Source of the DNA: Xanthomonas codiaei
GTDB taxonomy: Bacteria > Pseudomonadota > Gammaproteobacteria > Xanthomonadales > Xanthomonadaceae
Direction: 5' to 3'
Assembly (NCBI RefSeq): GCF_002939785.1
Contig: NZ_MDEC01000018.1
Coordinates: 1-64,000, forward strand
Length of the DNA: 64,000 nucleotides
The notes beneath the pieces were generated by a model. It did not search any database and was not told the origin of the DNA. It saw only the letters and a list, made by a program, of their open reading frames with translations. This document shows positions 1 through 8,678 of the stretch, one piece after another. Each line of letters begins with the position of its first letter. Position 1 is the stretch's first letter. Made by a program: the position numbers and the translations under genes.

Positions 1-31
1 GCTTGATCTCTTCTTCCATCACTTCGCTCAT
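1..31 (-). CDS. 5' end of a gene leaving the window (partial)
   Basis: The reverse strand carries an ATG at 29-31 preceded by a good ribosome binding site (GAAGGAGA, about 36-43), and the ten visible codons read MSEVMEEEIK. Only the N-terminus lies in the window. The acidic start resembles small helix-turn-helix/transposase-like proteins seen in Xanthomonas, but ten residues cannot establish a family. The gene runs divergently from the VOC gene at 139. Confidence 0.35.
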   Translation of the reverse strand, partial: MSEVMEEEIK

Positions 32-138
32 CGGTGTCTCCTTCGGGGAAAGTAACACCTGAGCAGGAAATCAGTGGGTCATTACACCTGCGCCACGGCG
101 GGGCGTATGCTCGATCCACATCCGGCGTGGAGTGCGTC

Positions 139-507
139 ATGTCGCAGTTGTCGAGCCAGCAATTGAAGGTGTTCGTGCCTGCACGCGACTACGCGTTGTC
201 GCAGCGTTTCTATCGCGCGCTGGGATTCGTGCAGGAAGACGAGGTCGGCAACGTGAGCTGCTTCCGGCATGGCGCGCACTGTGCGTTTTTGCTGCAGGAT
301 TTCTATGTGCGCGAGCTGGCCGAAAATCTCATGCTGCATCTATGGGTGGACGATGCCGATGCCTGGTGGCAGCACATCCACGACACGGGATTGGACGCGC
401 AGTTCGGGGTGAGCTACAGCGCGCCGGAAGACCGGCCCTGGGGCGCGCGCGATTTCACCCTGCACGATCCCAGTGGGGTGCTCTGGCGCATCGGGCATCC
501 GTTGTAG
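139..507 (+). CDS. VOC (glyoxalase/bleomycin-resistance fold) protein
   Basis: A 122-residue protein, the usual length for a single VOC module pair. It starts MSQLSSQQLKVFVPARDYAL and contains the first beta-alpha-beta unit with FYRALGF and the C-terminal DFTLHDPSGVLWRIG, typical of the bleomycin-resistance/dioxygenase fold. The start at 139 is preferred because the open frame further upstream lacks family-like sequence. The protein probably binds a small hydrophobic compound or metal, but the substrate cannot be told. The fold is clear; the function is unknown. It stands alone between a divergent partial gene and the Nudix gene. Confidence 0.75.
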   Translation: MSQLSSQQLKVFVPARDYALSQRFYRALGFVQEDEVGNVSCFRHGAHCAFLLQDFYVRELAENLMLHLWVDDADAWWQHIHDTGLDAQFGVSYSAPEDRPWGARDFTLHDPSGVLWRIGHPL

Positions 508-510
508 GCC

Positions 511-617
511 GGGATTGGAGATTCGGGACTCGGGATTGGCAAAGGCACAGGCCGCGCTTTGACGAATCCCGAATCACCAATCCCCAATCACCAATCCCCA
601 ATCACCAATCACCAATC
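511..617. repeat. short GATTGGGGATTGGTGATT-type repeats, inverted arms
   Basis: Left part (about 511-540) has GGGATTGG, ATTCGGGA and GGGATTGG units. Right part (about 562-617) has several copies of ATCACCAATCCCCA in the opposite sense, so the two parts could fold on each other. A related run of GGGAAT units lies at 38121-38170. Non-coding. Confidence 0.6.
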
Positions 618-669
618 CCAGCCCCCAAGCGATTGCGCTGAGCCGCGCACTCGCGGCACTCTTGCGTCC

Positions 670-1617
670 ATGCCCGACTCCCTCAGATCCATTCACGTCG
701 TTGCCGGCGTGATCACCGACCCCCGCGGCCGCATCCTGCTGACCCGCCGTACCGAAACCCGCGACATGCCCGGCCTCTGGGAGTTCCCCGGCGGCAAGCG
801 CGAGCCCGGCGAAACCTCCGAACAGGCGCTGGTGCGCGAGCTCTACGAAGAGCTGGGCATCGAGGCGCAGGTGGGCGACTGGGTGATGGAAGTACCGCAA
901 CTGTATCCGGACAAGCGCCTGCGCCTGGAAGTGCGCCACATCGCTGGCTGGAAGGGCAGCCCGCGTGGACGCGAAGGCCAGGCGATGACCTGGGTGGCGG
1001 CCGACAAGCTGGCCCGCTATTCGATGCCGCCGGCGGATGTACCGGTGGTGGGCGTGCTGCGCCAGCCCGACCGCTACCTGATCACCCCCGAGCCCGACGA
1101 CGAGGCGCACTGGCTGGACGGCCTGGAGCGGGCGCTACAGGCCGGCGCGACGCGCCTGCAGTTGCGTGCGCGGCACTGCGAGCCGGCGCGTTGGCAGGCC
1201 TTGTTGCACAAGGTGATGCGCCTGCGTGGCCGCCACCGTGCGCAGTTGCTGCTCAATCGCGATATCGCCCTGGCCATCGAACTGGGCATCGGCGTGCACC
1301 TGGGCGCCGAGCAACTGGCCGGCCTGCAGGAGCGCCCGCTTTCCGCCGAGCACCTGGTGGCCGCGTCCTGCCACGGGGTGGACGACCTGCGCCATGCCCA
1401 GCGGCTCGGTTGCGATTTCGCCGTGCTGGGACCGGTGCAGCCCACCGCGTCGCATCCGGGCGCCACGCCGCTGGGGTGGGACGGCTTCGAGCGTCTGCGC
1501 GAGCAGGTGTCGTTGCCGATCTACGCGCTCGGCGGGATGGGCGTCGATGACCTGCGCGAAGCGCGCGCGCACGGAGCGCAGGGCATTGCGGCCATTCGCG
1601 GGCTGTGGCCGGCCTGA
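670..1617 (+). CDS. Nudix hydrolase (MutT-type) fused to a thiamine-phosphate-synthase-like domain
   Basis: A 315-residue two-domain protein. Residues about 8-130 are a MutT-like Nudix domain with an intact Nudix box (GKREPGETSEQALVREL then YEELGI), which in MutT hydrolyses oxidised dGTP to protect DNA from G-to-T mutation. Residues about 140-315 resemble the TMP synthase (ThiE) TIM barrel, ending YALGGMGVDDLREA and GIAAIRGLW. This fusion is known in gammaproteobacteria, where the second domain is usually not the main ThiE enzyme. The start at ATG 670 directly precedes the Nudix fold; upstream lie repeats. Nudix activity is well supported; the role of the C-terminal domain is unknown. Confidence 0.85.
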   Translation: MPDSLRSIHVVAGVITDPRGRILLTRRTETRDMPGLWEFPGGKREPGETSEQALVRELYEELGIEAQVGDWVMEVPQLYPDKRLRLEVRHIAGWKGSPRGREGQAMTWVAADKLARYSMPPADVPVVGVLRQPDRYLITPEPDDEAHWLDGLERALQAGATRLQLRARHCEPARWQALLHKVMRLRGRHRAQLLLNRDIALAIELGIGVHLGAEQLAGLQERPLSAEHLVAASCHGVDDLRHAQRLGCDFAVLGPVQPTASHPGATPLGWDGFERLREQVSLPIYALGGMGVDDLREARAHGAQGIAAIRGLWPA

Positions 1618-1831
1618 TGGCGGCGCTTGCGGCGATCGCGTTGCCGACTGGCGATGCGACCGACAGGCGGATGGGTGGACTGCGCAGGGAATCGTCGCCC
1701 GGCGATGCAGGCGGATCGATGCCAGCGATCCTTGCGACGACAGGTCGGCGTTGCCGATGGCCGCCAGCGTCATGCAGGTACTGCGCAGGGAATGAGCAGA
1801 ACGCGGTCGGCAGTCGCGCCGTGCGGTGCCG

Positions 1832-2422
1832 CTAGAACGTCACCCAGAAGCAGTTGTACTGCCGGCGCAGCCGCAACACGCTGCGCGCCGGCGTACCGCT
1901 GGCCAGATTCTGTTCCAGGCGCAGGCCCCAGGGACGTGGACGCGTGGGAGCCGGTAGCGGTGCGTCGATCGGGCTGCCATCCAGCGACGGCGTTGCCGCG
2001 TCGCCGCCGGTCTCCCAGGTGGGCATATCGGTTTGCGGGTACATCGGCACGATGTCGAGCAGCGGGCGTTGCACGATGGCCTCCAGCCGGCTCAGCACCT
2101 GATTGGCGGCAGCATCGGACTGGCCGCTCCACAGGTACAGGCTGGACAGGCGATTGACGTCGCGGCTGTCCACCGCCAGCTGCAGCAGCGACACCAGTTC
2201 GCTCAGCCGACGTGGGCAGCCATAGCGATACAGACCGGTGTTGCCCTGGCTGCGTACCGCCGGTGGCGCGCGCGTGGCGGCGCCCACGTCTTCGCAGCGG
2301 CGGTCGGTGAACATGGTCTGCCCATCCGGCGTGACGCAGCGGCGGATCTCCTGCGCTTGCATGCGCATGGTGGGGCACAGGCACAGCAGCAAGGCGAGCA
2401 AGGGCAAGAAAAGGCGAGGCAT
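1832..2422 (-). CDS. DUF4124-domain exported protein
   Basis: A 196-residue protein starting MPRLFLPLLALLLCLCPTM, a clear signal peptide (cleavage near QAQE). The mature N-terminus has the DUF4124 signature: a short segment with RRCVTPDGQTMFTDRRCED and paired cysteines. The rest has no recognised domain and includes further cysteines (YGCPRRL, YNCFWVTF), suggesting disulfides in the periplasm. Function unknown. It lies 113 bases downstream of metF on the same strand and may be co-transcribed with it. Confidence 0.75.
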   Translation of the reverse strand: MPRLFLPLLALLLCLCPTMRMQAQEIRRCVTPDGQTMFTDRRCEDVGAATRAPPAVRSQGNTGLYRYGCPRRLSELVSLLQLAVDSRDVNRLSSLYLWSGQSDAAANQVLSRLEAIVQRPLLDIVPMYPQTDMPTWETGGDAATPSLDGSPIDAPLPAPTRPRPWGLRLEQNLASGTPARSVLRLRRQYNCFWVTF

Positions 2423-2535
2423 CGGCGCAGCGTAGCCGGGCAGGCGTGAGCTGGCGAGGAAGATGCGGGCTGCGCGCGCGGTTCGGGCATTCGCGCCCCC
2501 GATGGTGTGGCAGTGGCGGCTCTTGCCGGCCGCGC

Positions 2536-3363
2536 TCAACGTCCGAGCAGCTGCAATACCTGGGTGGTCGGCTTGGCCAGATTGAGGGTGTAGAAATGCA
2601 GCGCCGGCGCGCCGCCTGCGATCAGGCGCTCGCACAGGGCGGCCACCACTTCCGCACCGAAGGCGCGCACCGCATCGGCATCGTCGCCGTAGGCCTGCAT
2701 CTTCCTGCCGATCCAGCGCGGAATCTCGGCGCCGCATTGCTCGGAAAAGCGCCGCAACTGCGAGAAGTTGGAGATCGGCATGATGCCGGGAATGATCGGC
2801 ACCGCCACGCCCAGGCGCTCCACCGCATCGCGAAAATGGAAGTAGGCGTCGGCGTTGTAGAAATACTGGGTAATGGCCGCATCCGCGCCGGCATCGACCT
2901 TGGCCTTGAAATGGCGCAGGTCGCTCAATGCGTCGGTCGCCTGCGGATGGGTCTCCGGGTAGGCGCCCACTTCGATGCGAAAGGCATCGCCATGTTCGGC
3001 GCGAATGAAGGCGATCAGGTCCGAGGCGTAGCGCAGATCGCCGGGATGGCCCATGCCCGACGGCAGATCGCCACGCAGCGCGACGATGCGGGTACAGCCG
3101 ATGGCGCGGTAGAGCTTGAGCAGTTCGCGGATCTCCTGGCGGCTGCCACCGACGCAGGACAGGTGCGGTGCGGCTTCGAAGCCGTGCTTCTGCTTGAGGT
3201 GGCGCACCGTCTCGGAGGTGTAGCTCAGGGTGGAGCCGCCCGCGCCGAAGGTGCACGACACGTATTCGGGCGCATAGCCCTTGAGCCTGGCCGCGGTACG
3301 GTCCAGTTGCGCGCGCTGGTCGTCGGTCTTGGGTGGGTAGAACTCGAAACTGAGATGCGTCAT
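2536..3363 (-). CDS. metF: methylenetetrahydrofolate reductase
   Basis: A 275-residue protein beginning MTHLSFEFYPPKTDDQRAQL, the conserved FAD-site start of MetF, with later family blocks VSCTFGAGGST, RIVALRGDLP, ITQYFYNAD and PGIMPISNF. It reduces 5,10-methylene-THF to 5-methyl-THF in the cytoplasm, feeding methionine synthesis. Length matches bacterial MetF. An in-frame ATG exists at 3393, but the MTHLSFEF start begins exactly at the conserved fold. Partners in the same cycle, ahcY (20330-21772) and metK (33706-34917), lie elsewhere in this window. Confidence 0.95.
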   Translation of the reverse strand: MTHLSFEFYPPKTDDQRAQLDRTAARLKGYAPEYVSCTFGAGGSTLSYTSETVRHLKQKHGFEAAPHLSCVGGSRQEIRELLKLYRAIGCTRIVALRGDLPSGMGHPGDLRYASDLIAFIRAEHGDAFRIEVGAYPETHPQATDALSDLRHFKAKVDAGADAAITQYFYNADAYFHFRDAVERLGVAVPIIPGIMPISNFSQLRRFSEQCGAEIPRWIGRKMQAYGDDADAVRAFGAEVVAALCERLIAGGAPALHFYTLNLAKPTTQVLQLLGR

Positions 3364-3931
3364 CGCGGCGGGTCCGGCGGATCGTGCCGACATAATATCG
3401 CTTCATCGCGATGAATGCATATTTGGTTGCGGGTGTCCCGATCCGCTGTGGTGCGCCCTGGCTGAAGGCAGGCGCTCGGGTCTGCTTGGGCCGGCGCCTC
3501 GACGCCACCTGCGACGAGGGCATGCGCAAGATGATGGACGACGCGTTGCGCATGAGGGTGTGTTTTGCCATCCCACGTCATGGCGCAAGCCTCGGGAACG
3601 GAGAAGGGCGTCATCGCCAAAGCGTGGTTCCGCATCCGGGGGATGTCGGCGATCTTGCGCTTGCGCAAGCAGCCTGGCGTGGATGGTGCCACGTTGCCGA
3701 GCGACTTGGCGGCACCGTTGTTGCGGAGCCGGGACGCGCGCACGTCCATGCTAGTGGAAACGTTCCGCCGACAGCGATCAGGGCGACGGTCCCGGCGGAG
3801 CAACCTGCTTGCAACACGCGTCTGCCGCAGTCCGGCACGCGTCAATGACGGTCTACGCCTCGTACGCGCCCGCTGCGCCAGACATCACACCCGCATGCCT
3901 ACACTGGACGCTTTCTCACCGGAGCGTTCGC
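3364..3931. other. intergenic, no gene seen
   Basis: 568 bases between metF and the quinone oxidoreductase gene. Open frames exist on both strands but none has a ribosome binding site or family-like sequence. A GGAG motif at about 3921-3924 serves the downstream gene. Confidence 0.5.
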
Positions 3932-4909
3932 ATGAGCGACACCACCATGACCGCCATCGCCATCCGCGATGGCAAGGGCGACGCCGACGCCTTGTACGCA
4001 ACCGAGCAACCGCGCCCGCGTCCTGCACCGGGTCAGGTGTTGATCCGCGTGCACGCCGCCGGCATCAACCGCCCGGACCTGCTGCAACGCGCCGGGCATT
4101 ACCCGCCGCCGCCTGGCGCGCCGGAAACGCTGGGGCTGGAAATCGCCGGCGAGATCGTCGAGCCGGCTGGTCGCTGGAAGGTGGGCGACCGCGTATGCGC
4201 GCTGCTGGGTGGCGGTGGCTACGCGCAGTACGTGGCGGTCGACGCACGCCACGTGTTGCCGATTCCGGCCGGCCTGGATCTTGTCCACGCCGCAGCGCTG
4301 CCCGAAACCATCTTCACCGCCTACACCAACCTGTTCGAGCACGGCCAGCTCGCGGCCGGCGAATGGTTGCTGCTGCACGGCGCCACCTCCGGCATCGGGG
4401 TGACCGCTATCCAGATGGCCAAGGCCGCCGGCGCGCACGTGCTGGCCACCGCCCGTTCGGCCGGCAAGGCTGCGCAGGCCCGTGAGCTGGGCGCCGATGT
4501 GGCGATCGACTCCACCGCCGAGTCGTTCGTCGAAGTGGCCAAGGCGCATGGCGGGGTGGATGTGGCGCTGGACATGGTGGGCGCTGCGGTGTTCGCCGAT
4601 ACGCTGGAAGCGCTCAACCCGCGCGGGCGCATCGTCTACATCGCCTCGCAGGCTGGCGCCACCATCGAGGTACCGATTCCGGTGCTGATGCGCAAGCAGG
4701 CGGTGATCACCGGCTCGACGCTACGCCCACGCCATGCCAAAGAAAAAGCCCGGCTGGCCGCGGAAGTGGAACGCGTGGTGTGGCCATGGATCGAGCAGGG
4801 CAAGCTGCGCGTGCTGCTCGACAAGCGCTTCCCGCTGAGCGAAGCGGCTGCGGCGCATCGTTACCTGAAGCAGGGCAGCCACCTGGGCAAGGTGGTGCTG
4901 GAGATGTAG
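3932..4909 (+). CDS. zinc-independent NAD(P)H-quinone oxidoreductase (MDR family)
   Basis: A 325-residue medium-chain dehydrogenase/reductase of the quinone oxidoreductase/PIG3 type. The N-terminal GroES-like domain has HAAGINRPDLLQRAGHYPPP and GLEIAGEI; the Rossmann domain has LLLHGATSGIGVTAIQMAK for NADP(H) binding. Cysteine/histidine zinc ligands of the alcohol dehydrogenases are missing, as expected for quinone reductases. ATG 3932 has GGAG about 8 bases upstream; a second ATG at 3947 is possible. Likely a cytoplasmic enzyme reducing quinones or enones. Monocistronic. Confidence 0.88.
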   Translation: MSDTTMTAIAIRDGKGDADALYATEQPRPRPAPGQVLIRVHAAGINRPDLLQRAGHYPPPPGAPETLGLEIAGEIVEPAGRWKVGDRVCALLGGGGYAQYVAVDARHVLPIPAGLDLVHAAALPETIFTAYTNLFEHGQLAAGEWLLLHGATSGIGVTAIQMAKAAGAHVLATARSAGKAAQARELGADVAIDSTAESFVEVAKAHGGVDVALDMVGAAVFADTLEALNPRGRIVYIASQAGATIEVPIPVLMRKQAVITGSTLRPRHAKEKARLAAEVERVVWPWIEQGKLRVLLDKRFPLSEAAAAHRYLKQGSHLGKVVLEM

Positions 4910-4984
4910 CTGGCTGCGTTGGTCTTGTCGACGACGCGCCTGAAGCCGTGCGGCGTGTCATGCGCCGCGTGGCGCCAGGCGCAC

Positions 4985-5384
4985 TCAGGCCGCGCGCTCG
5001 ACCACCGCTTCGATCCGGTGCCCATCCGGGTCGATGACGAACGCGGCGTAGTAGGCATCACCATAGTCCGGTCGTGGACCGGGGGCGCCGTTGCAGCGCC
5101 CACCGTGCTGCAACGCGGCCAGGTGGAACGCCGCCACTGCGGCCGCGTCGCTGGCGGTGAATGCCAGATGGAAGCCGGCGCCGGGAGCGCACTGCGCGGC
5201 CTGCTGTTGCTTCAGGGCCAGGCAGTCCTCGCCCCCCCGGCCTGCCATAGCCAATGGCCTGATCGAGCGTGCCCGGCTCCAGGTCCGACCACACGCGCAC
5301 ATAGCCCAGCGCACCGAGGACGGCATCGTAGAACGCGGCCGATGTCTCGATCGTGCGAACCCCCAGCGAAACGTGATGCAGCAT
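4985..5384 (-). pseudogene. VOC-family gene with a frameshift in a C7 run
   Basis: The reverse strand starts MLHHVSLGVRTIETSAAFYD at 5384, a good VOC N-terminus, and reads well to about IGYGRPGG. The C-terminal half (DCLALKQQQAAQ, then YYAAFVIDPDGHRIEAVVE) is intact but in another frame. The switch falls at a seven-base C run (5232-5238, plus-strand letters). The span is 400 bases, one more than a 132-residue gene needs, so removing one C restores a full protein. It may be a pseudogene, a phase-variable gene or a sequencing error. No nearby gene suggests a substrate. Confidence 0.75.
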
Positions 5385-5762
5385 CGGTGCAGCCCTGTGC
5401 AGCGGCACGCCCGCGTGCCGGAGGCGCAAGTGTGCCGCCTCGCGGGTGCACGTCAATCGGCAGGCCGGTGCAGCTGCGCATGCCCGTCCTGCCGATTGCG
5501 CGGGCAGCCGCACTGTCGCCGGTCACCGTCGGGCTGCGCGCTCCCGGCGAGCCGATCACCCAGCTGCCCGGCGTGGCCACGCGCAGGTATAGCAAAACAA
5601 GCAGGAGCGATGTCTCGCAGCCAGCCAGGGGGGCGCCGTACACTGCGATCGCGCCGGCCATGGTTGCCTCCGGGTCGCGGCTGCGGTGGCATCGCATGCC
5701 CGGCAGATCGCAGCGGCAATCGCGTGGGCACGCTCACTTCACTCATCAGCATGAAGGTTTCG
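5385..5762. other. intergenic, no gene seen
   Basis: About 380 bases between the divergent VOC and dehydrogenase genes. It must hold both promoters, but I could not assign -35/-10 boxes with confidence. Open frames here look like chance. Confidence 0.4.
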
Positions 5763-6698
5763 ATGAAGCATCCAGATGCATTGCGCATTGCCCTGGTCGG
5801 TATCGGCAAGATCGCCCGCGACCAGCATGTGCCCACGATTGCCGCGCGCGCCGATGTGCAGCTGGTCGCCACCGTCAGCCGGCATGGCACTGTCGATGGC
5901 GTGCCGGCGTACCAGACGCTGGAGCAAGCATTTGCTGCGCATCCGGAGCTGGAAGCAGTGGCCTTGTGCACGCCGCCGGTCGGGCGGCATGCGTTGGCGC
6001 AGGCGGCATTGAGCGCCGGCCGTCATGTCTTCCTGGAAAAGCCGCCATCGGCCACGCTTGCCGAGATCGACGATCTGCGCGAGGTGGCACGCACGGCGCA
6101 ACGCAGCCTGTTCACCAGCTGGCATTCGCGCTGCGCCGCTGGCGTGGAGCCTGCGCGCGCGTGGCTGGCGGACAAGCAGATCCTGCGCGCACACATCACC
6201 TGGAAGGAAGACATTCGTCACTGGCACCCCGGCCAGGACTGGATTCTGGAGCCGGGCGGCATGGGCGTGTTCGATCCCGGCATCAATGCGCTTTCCATCG
6301 CCACCCACGTGTTGCCGCGCGCGTTCGCCTTGCGCGAGGCCGAGTTGCACACGCCGGAAAATCGCCAGGCACCGCTGTACGCCAGGCTGGCCTTTGTCGA
6401 TACCGCCGGTGTGCCGGTGACGGCCGAATTCGACTTTTTGCAGACCGGCCACCAGCGCTGGGACATCGAGGTGGACACCACCCAGGGACAACTGGTGCTC
6501 AGCGAGGGCGGCGCCAAGCTGCACATCGATGGGCAAGCGCAGGCGCTGCCAGCGTCCAGCGAATACGACGGTTTGTACCAGCGTTTCGTGCAGCTGGTAC
6601 GCGCCGGCCAGTCGGAGGTGGATGTGACGCCGTTCGTGCATGTGGCCGACGCATTCCTGCTGGGCGCACGCAAGGTCACCGCGCCGTTTGCCTGGTAA
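5763..6698 (+). CDS. Gfo/Idh/MocA oxidoreductase, probably D-galactose 1-dehydrogenase
   Basis: A 311-residue protein starting MKHPDALRIALVGIGKIARD, the Rossmann NAD(P)-binding start, followed by ALCTPPVGRHALAQAAL and the EKPPS motif (EKP holds the catalytic lysine of Gfo/Idh enzymes). The middle has TSWHSRCAAGVEPARAWL and WILEPGGMGVFDPGINALS, blocks typical of galactose/arabinose 1-dehydrogenases that make sugar lactones. ATG 5763 is chosen because GAAGG lies just upstream; ATG 5751 would add four residues. The exact sugar is inferred, not proven. No lactonase or transporter gene lies beside it. Confidence 0.8.
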   Translation: MKHPDALRIALVGIGKIARDQHVPTIAARADVQLVATVSRHGTVDGVPAYQTLEQAFAAHPELEAVALCTPPVGRHALAQAALSAGRHVFLEKPPSATLAEIDDLREVARTAQRSLFTSWHSRCAAGVEPARAWLADKQILRAHITWKEDIRHWHPGQDWILEPGGMGVFDPGINALSIATHVLPRAFALREAELHTPENRQAPLYARLAFVDTAGVPVTAEFDFLQTGHQRWDIEVDTTQGQLVLSEGGAKLHIDGQAQALPASSEYDGLYQRFVQLVRAGQSEVDVTPFVHVADAFLLGARKVTAPFAW

Positions 6699-6812
6699 GC
6701 GCAGCGAACAGACGACTGCGCCGCCGCTGGACGGGTACCGCCTGTGCTGGCGTGGCGCCACCGGGAGCAGCACGCTGTACGGCAGTTCTTCCGGGTAAGC
6801 GCAGCCAACAGA
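6694..6812. repeat. two 19-base direct repeats exactly 100 bases apart
   Basis: The 19 bases at 6694-6712 and at 6794-6812 differ at one position (core GTAAGCGCAGC, then AACAGA). The first copy contains the stop codon of the dehydrogenase gene. The rest of the 6699-7007 gap holds no gene. Confidence 0.6.
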
Positions 6813-6820
6813 ACTGCTGC

Positions 6821-6839
6821 GCGCCCGCCAGGCGGGCGC
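6821..6839. terminator. GC-rich perfect palindrome between convergent genes
   Basis: GCGCCCGCCAGGCGGGCGC is a perfect 19-base palindrome between the converging dehydrogenase and phosphatase-fusion genes. It has no T run, so a terminator role is only likely from its location. Confidence 0.35.
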
Positions 6840-7007
6840 GGTCGGTGCTCGGTGCGGCATGGACCACGCGTACGCTGCGGTTCCTCCGCGTCGTCCGCAC
6901 CCACCTGACGAGCGCTCGCTACGTTTTGTGAGCCGCTCTACGTCTGGATGGCCCGATGATTGCGACGGCACCGGACGCACCCAGCGATGCGCCTGGTGCG
7001 GCGTGGT

Positions 7008-8678
7008 CTACCGGCTATCCAGCGCCACGCTGGCAGACGTTACGGCGTCCGGGTCCAGCGGCCGGGCCGGCGTTACAGCGCGCGCTGCATGCTGACGCAG
7101 TGCGGGCGTGATCTGCGCGCGGAAGCGCCGCACCACCCATGCCTCGTCCAGCAGCGCGAAGGCGAAAAACCCCAGCAGTGTGCCCGCCACCAACGTGGGT
7201 GCATGTGCGAACGTGCCCGGCAGCAACAGGCTCAGCCACAGGAAGATGTTCGGCGAGGTCTGCAGCAGGTGGATATCCGAGGCGATCGCGGCGGGAATGG
7301 CCTTGCCCGTCAGGCTCTGGTGGATGGAGAGATACGCCACGCTTCCCAGGCGGCAAGTCAGCAGTAACGCAAATGGCAACACCAAGGCCGCCCATGCCTG
7401 CCATCGGCCATGCATCACTGCATCTGCCAACGGCGTCCCTCCCGCGCGCAGCGACACCAGCAAGGCCATCGGCACCATCGTCAGCGCACCCACCCAACTC
7501 CAGTTAGTGGCCAGTTTGCCGGCTGCGATCGGGTGCGCATGTCGCCAGCCCTGTGCGAGCAGAAACGGAAACGCCAGTGCGAGCAGCAACACCACGAAGT
7601 AGCGCTCCAGCGCATGCGCACTGCCCAGCACATCATGGCGATCCAGGAACAATAACAACAATGCCACCGGCAGCAGGATCGACAATATCAGGGTGTAGCG
7701 CGCTGCAAAGAAGTAGTCGCCGCCGCGCGCCAGCGAGAAGGTCGGTACCGATAGCGCTGGCGGCACGATCAGCAGCAGACCGAGGACGTGCACCCAGGCG
7801 TTGTGAAACTGCGTGAGCAGCATGATCGCCAGGCCGGCGCGTGCAATGCCGATCACGCTCAGCGCGAGGTTCTCCGGCCCTCCGGTCAGGCGCAACGCGC
7901 CCGGCTCGATGCGCACCGACAGGAAAAACGCATTCACCGCCAGTAGCGCCACGATGGCGGTGGAGGTGAGGGCGTGCGGTAGCGCAACGCCCAGGCAGGA
8001 GAGTGCAAAGCCGGCCACGGCGGCGATCAGCATCCATTGCAGCAAATGGATTTCGGTCTGCTCGCTCAGATAATTCAGGCGCGAGGAGCTGCGCGCGGTC
8101 ATGCGTTTGAGTTCGTCCCACGACAATGGGCGCGAATTGGGTAAGCGAAAATCGATGTAGTCGGCAGGCGGAAGCCCCGAGGCGATCAAGGCGAACACCT
8201 CGACGATGTATTTGTGCGCCACTACCAGCACCTGCTTGCCCTGGCGGTCCAGCGGTGCCAGTACCGTGTCGTAGTACTGCCTGCAGCGCGTGTACATGTC
8301 CATCCAGTGCTCGCCATCGGGCGGGGCGCCACTGGCGTCGTGGAAACAGGCGTCGAACAGACGATGACCAATCGATTTCTTGATCAGGGTCTTGTTCTTG
8401 CCGGCGAAGATGCCAAAGTCGCGTTCCTTCAGTGCGTCGCTGTAGATCACCCGGGGTGCGTTGGGAGCGCCGTCCAGGATGATCGCCGCGGTCGCCTGCG
8501 CGCGTTCGAGTGTCGAAACATGCACTTCGTCGAAGCGCAGCGCACGTTGCCGGATAACATCGGCTGCCTGCCTGGCCTGTCGCCGACCCAGCGGCGTCAG
8601 TGGCGAGTTCTGTGCACCGGCAAAATAGTTCTGCTCGTTGGCGAGCGACTCGCCATGACGGACGAAGTACAAAGGCAT
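7008..8678 (-). CDS. histidine phosphatase fused to a polytopic membrane domain
   Basis: A 556-residue protein. Residues 1 to about 205 are a phosphoglycerate-mutase-like histidine phosphatase: MPLYFVRHGES holds the catalytic RHGE (His8), ERDFGIFAG supplies the acidic block and VVAHKYIVEVF the second His (about 155). From about residue 215 to 525 there are roughly ten hydrophobic segments; PPALSVPTFSLARGGDYFFA resembles the bile-acid/sodium symporter (BASS) fold. The start at 8678 has GGAG about 7 bases upstream; an ATG at 8744 is less likely. The phosphatase would face the cytoplasm, attached to the transporter-like part. Substrate unknown; the fusion is unusual. Confidence 0.8.
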   Translation of the reverse strand: MPLYFVRHGESLANEQNYFAGAQNSPLTPLGRRQARQAADVIRQRALRFDEVHVSTLERAQATAAIILDGAPNAPRVIYSDALKERDFGIFAGKNKTLIKKSIGHRLFDACFHDASGAPPDGEHWMDMYTRCRQYYDTVLAPLDRQGKQVLVVAHKYIVEVFALIASGLPPADYIDFRLPNSRPLSWDELKRMTARSSSRLNYLSEQTEIHLLQWMLIAAVAGFALSCLGVALPHALTSTAIVALLAVNAFFLSVRIEPGALRLTGGPENLALSVIGIARAGLAIMLLTQFHNAWVHVLGLLLIVPPALSVPTFSLARGGDYFFAARYTLILSILLPVALLLLFLDRHDVLGSAHALERYFVVLLLALAFPFLLAQGWRHAHPIAAGKLATNWSWVGALTMVPMALLVSLRAGGTPLADAVMHGRWQAWAALVLPFALLLTCRLGSVAYLSIHQSLTGKAIPAAIASDIHLLQTSPNIFLWLSLLLPGTFAHAPTLVAGTLLGFFAFALLDEAWVVRRFRAQITPALRQHAARAVTPARPLDPDAVTSASVALDSR

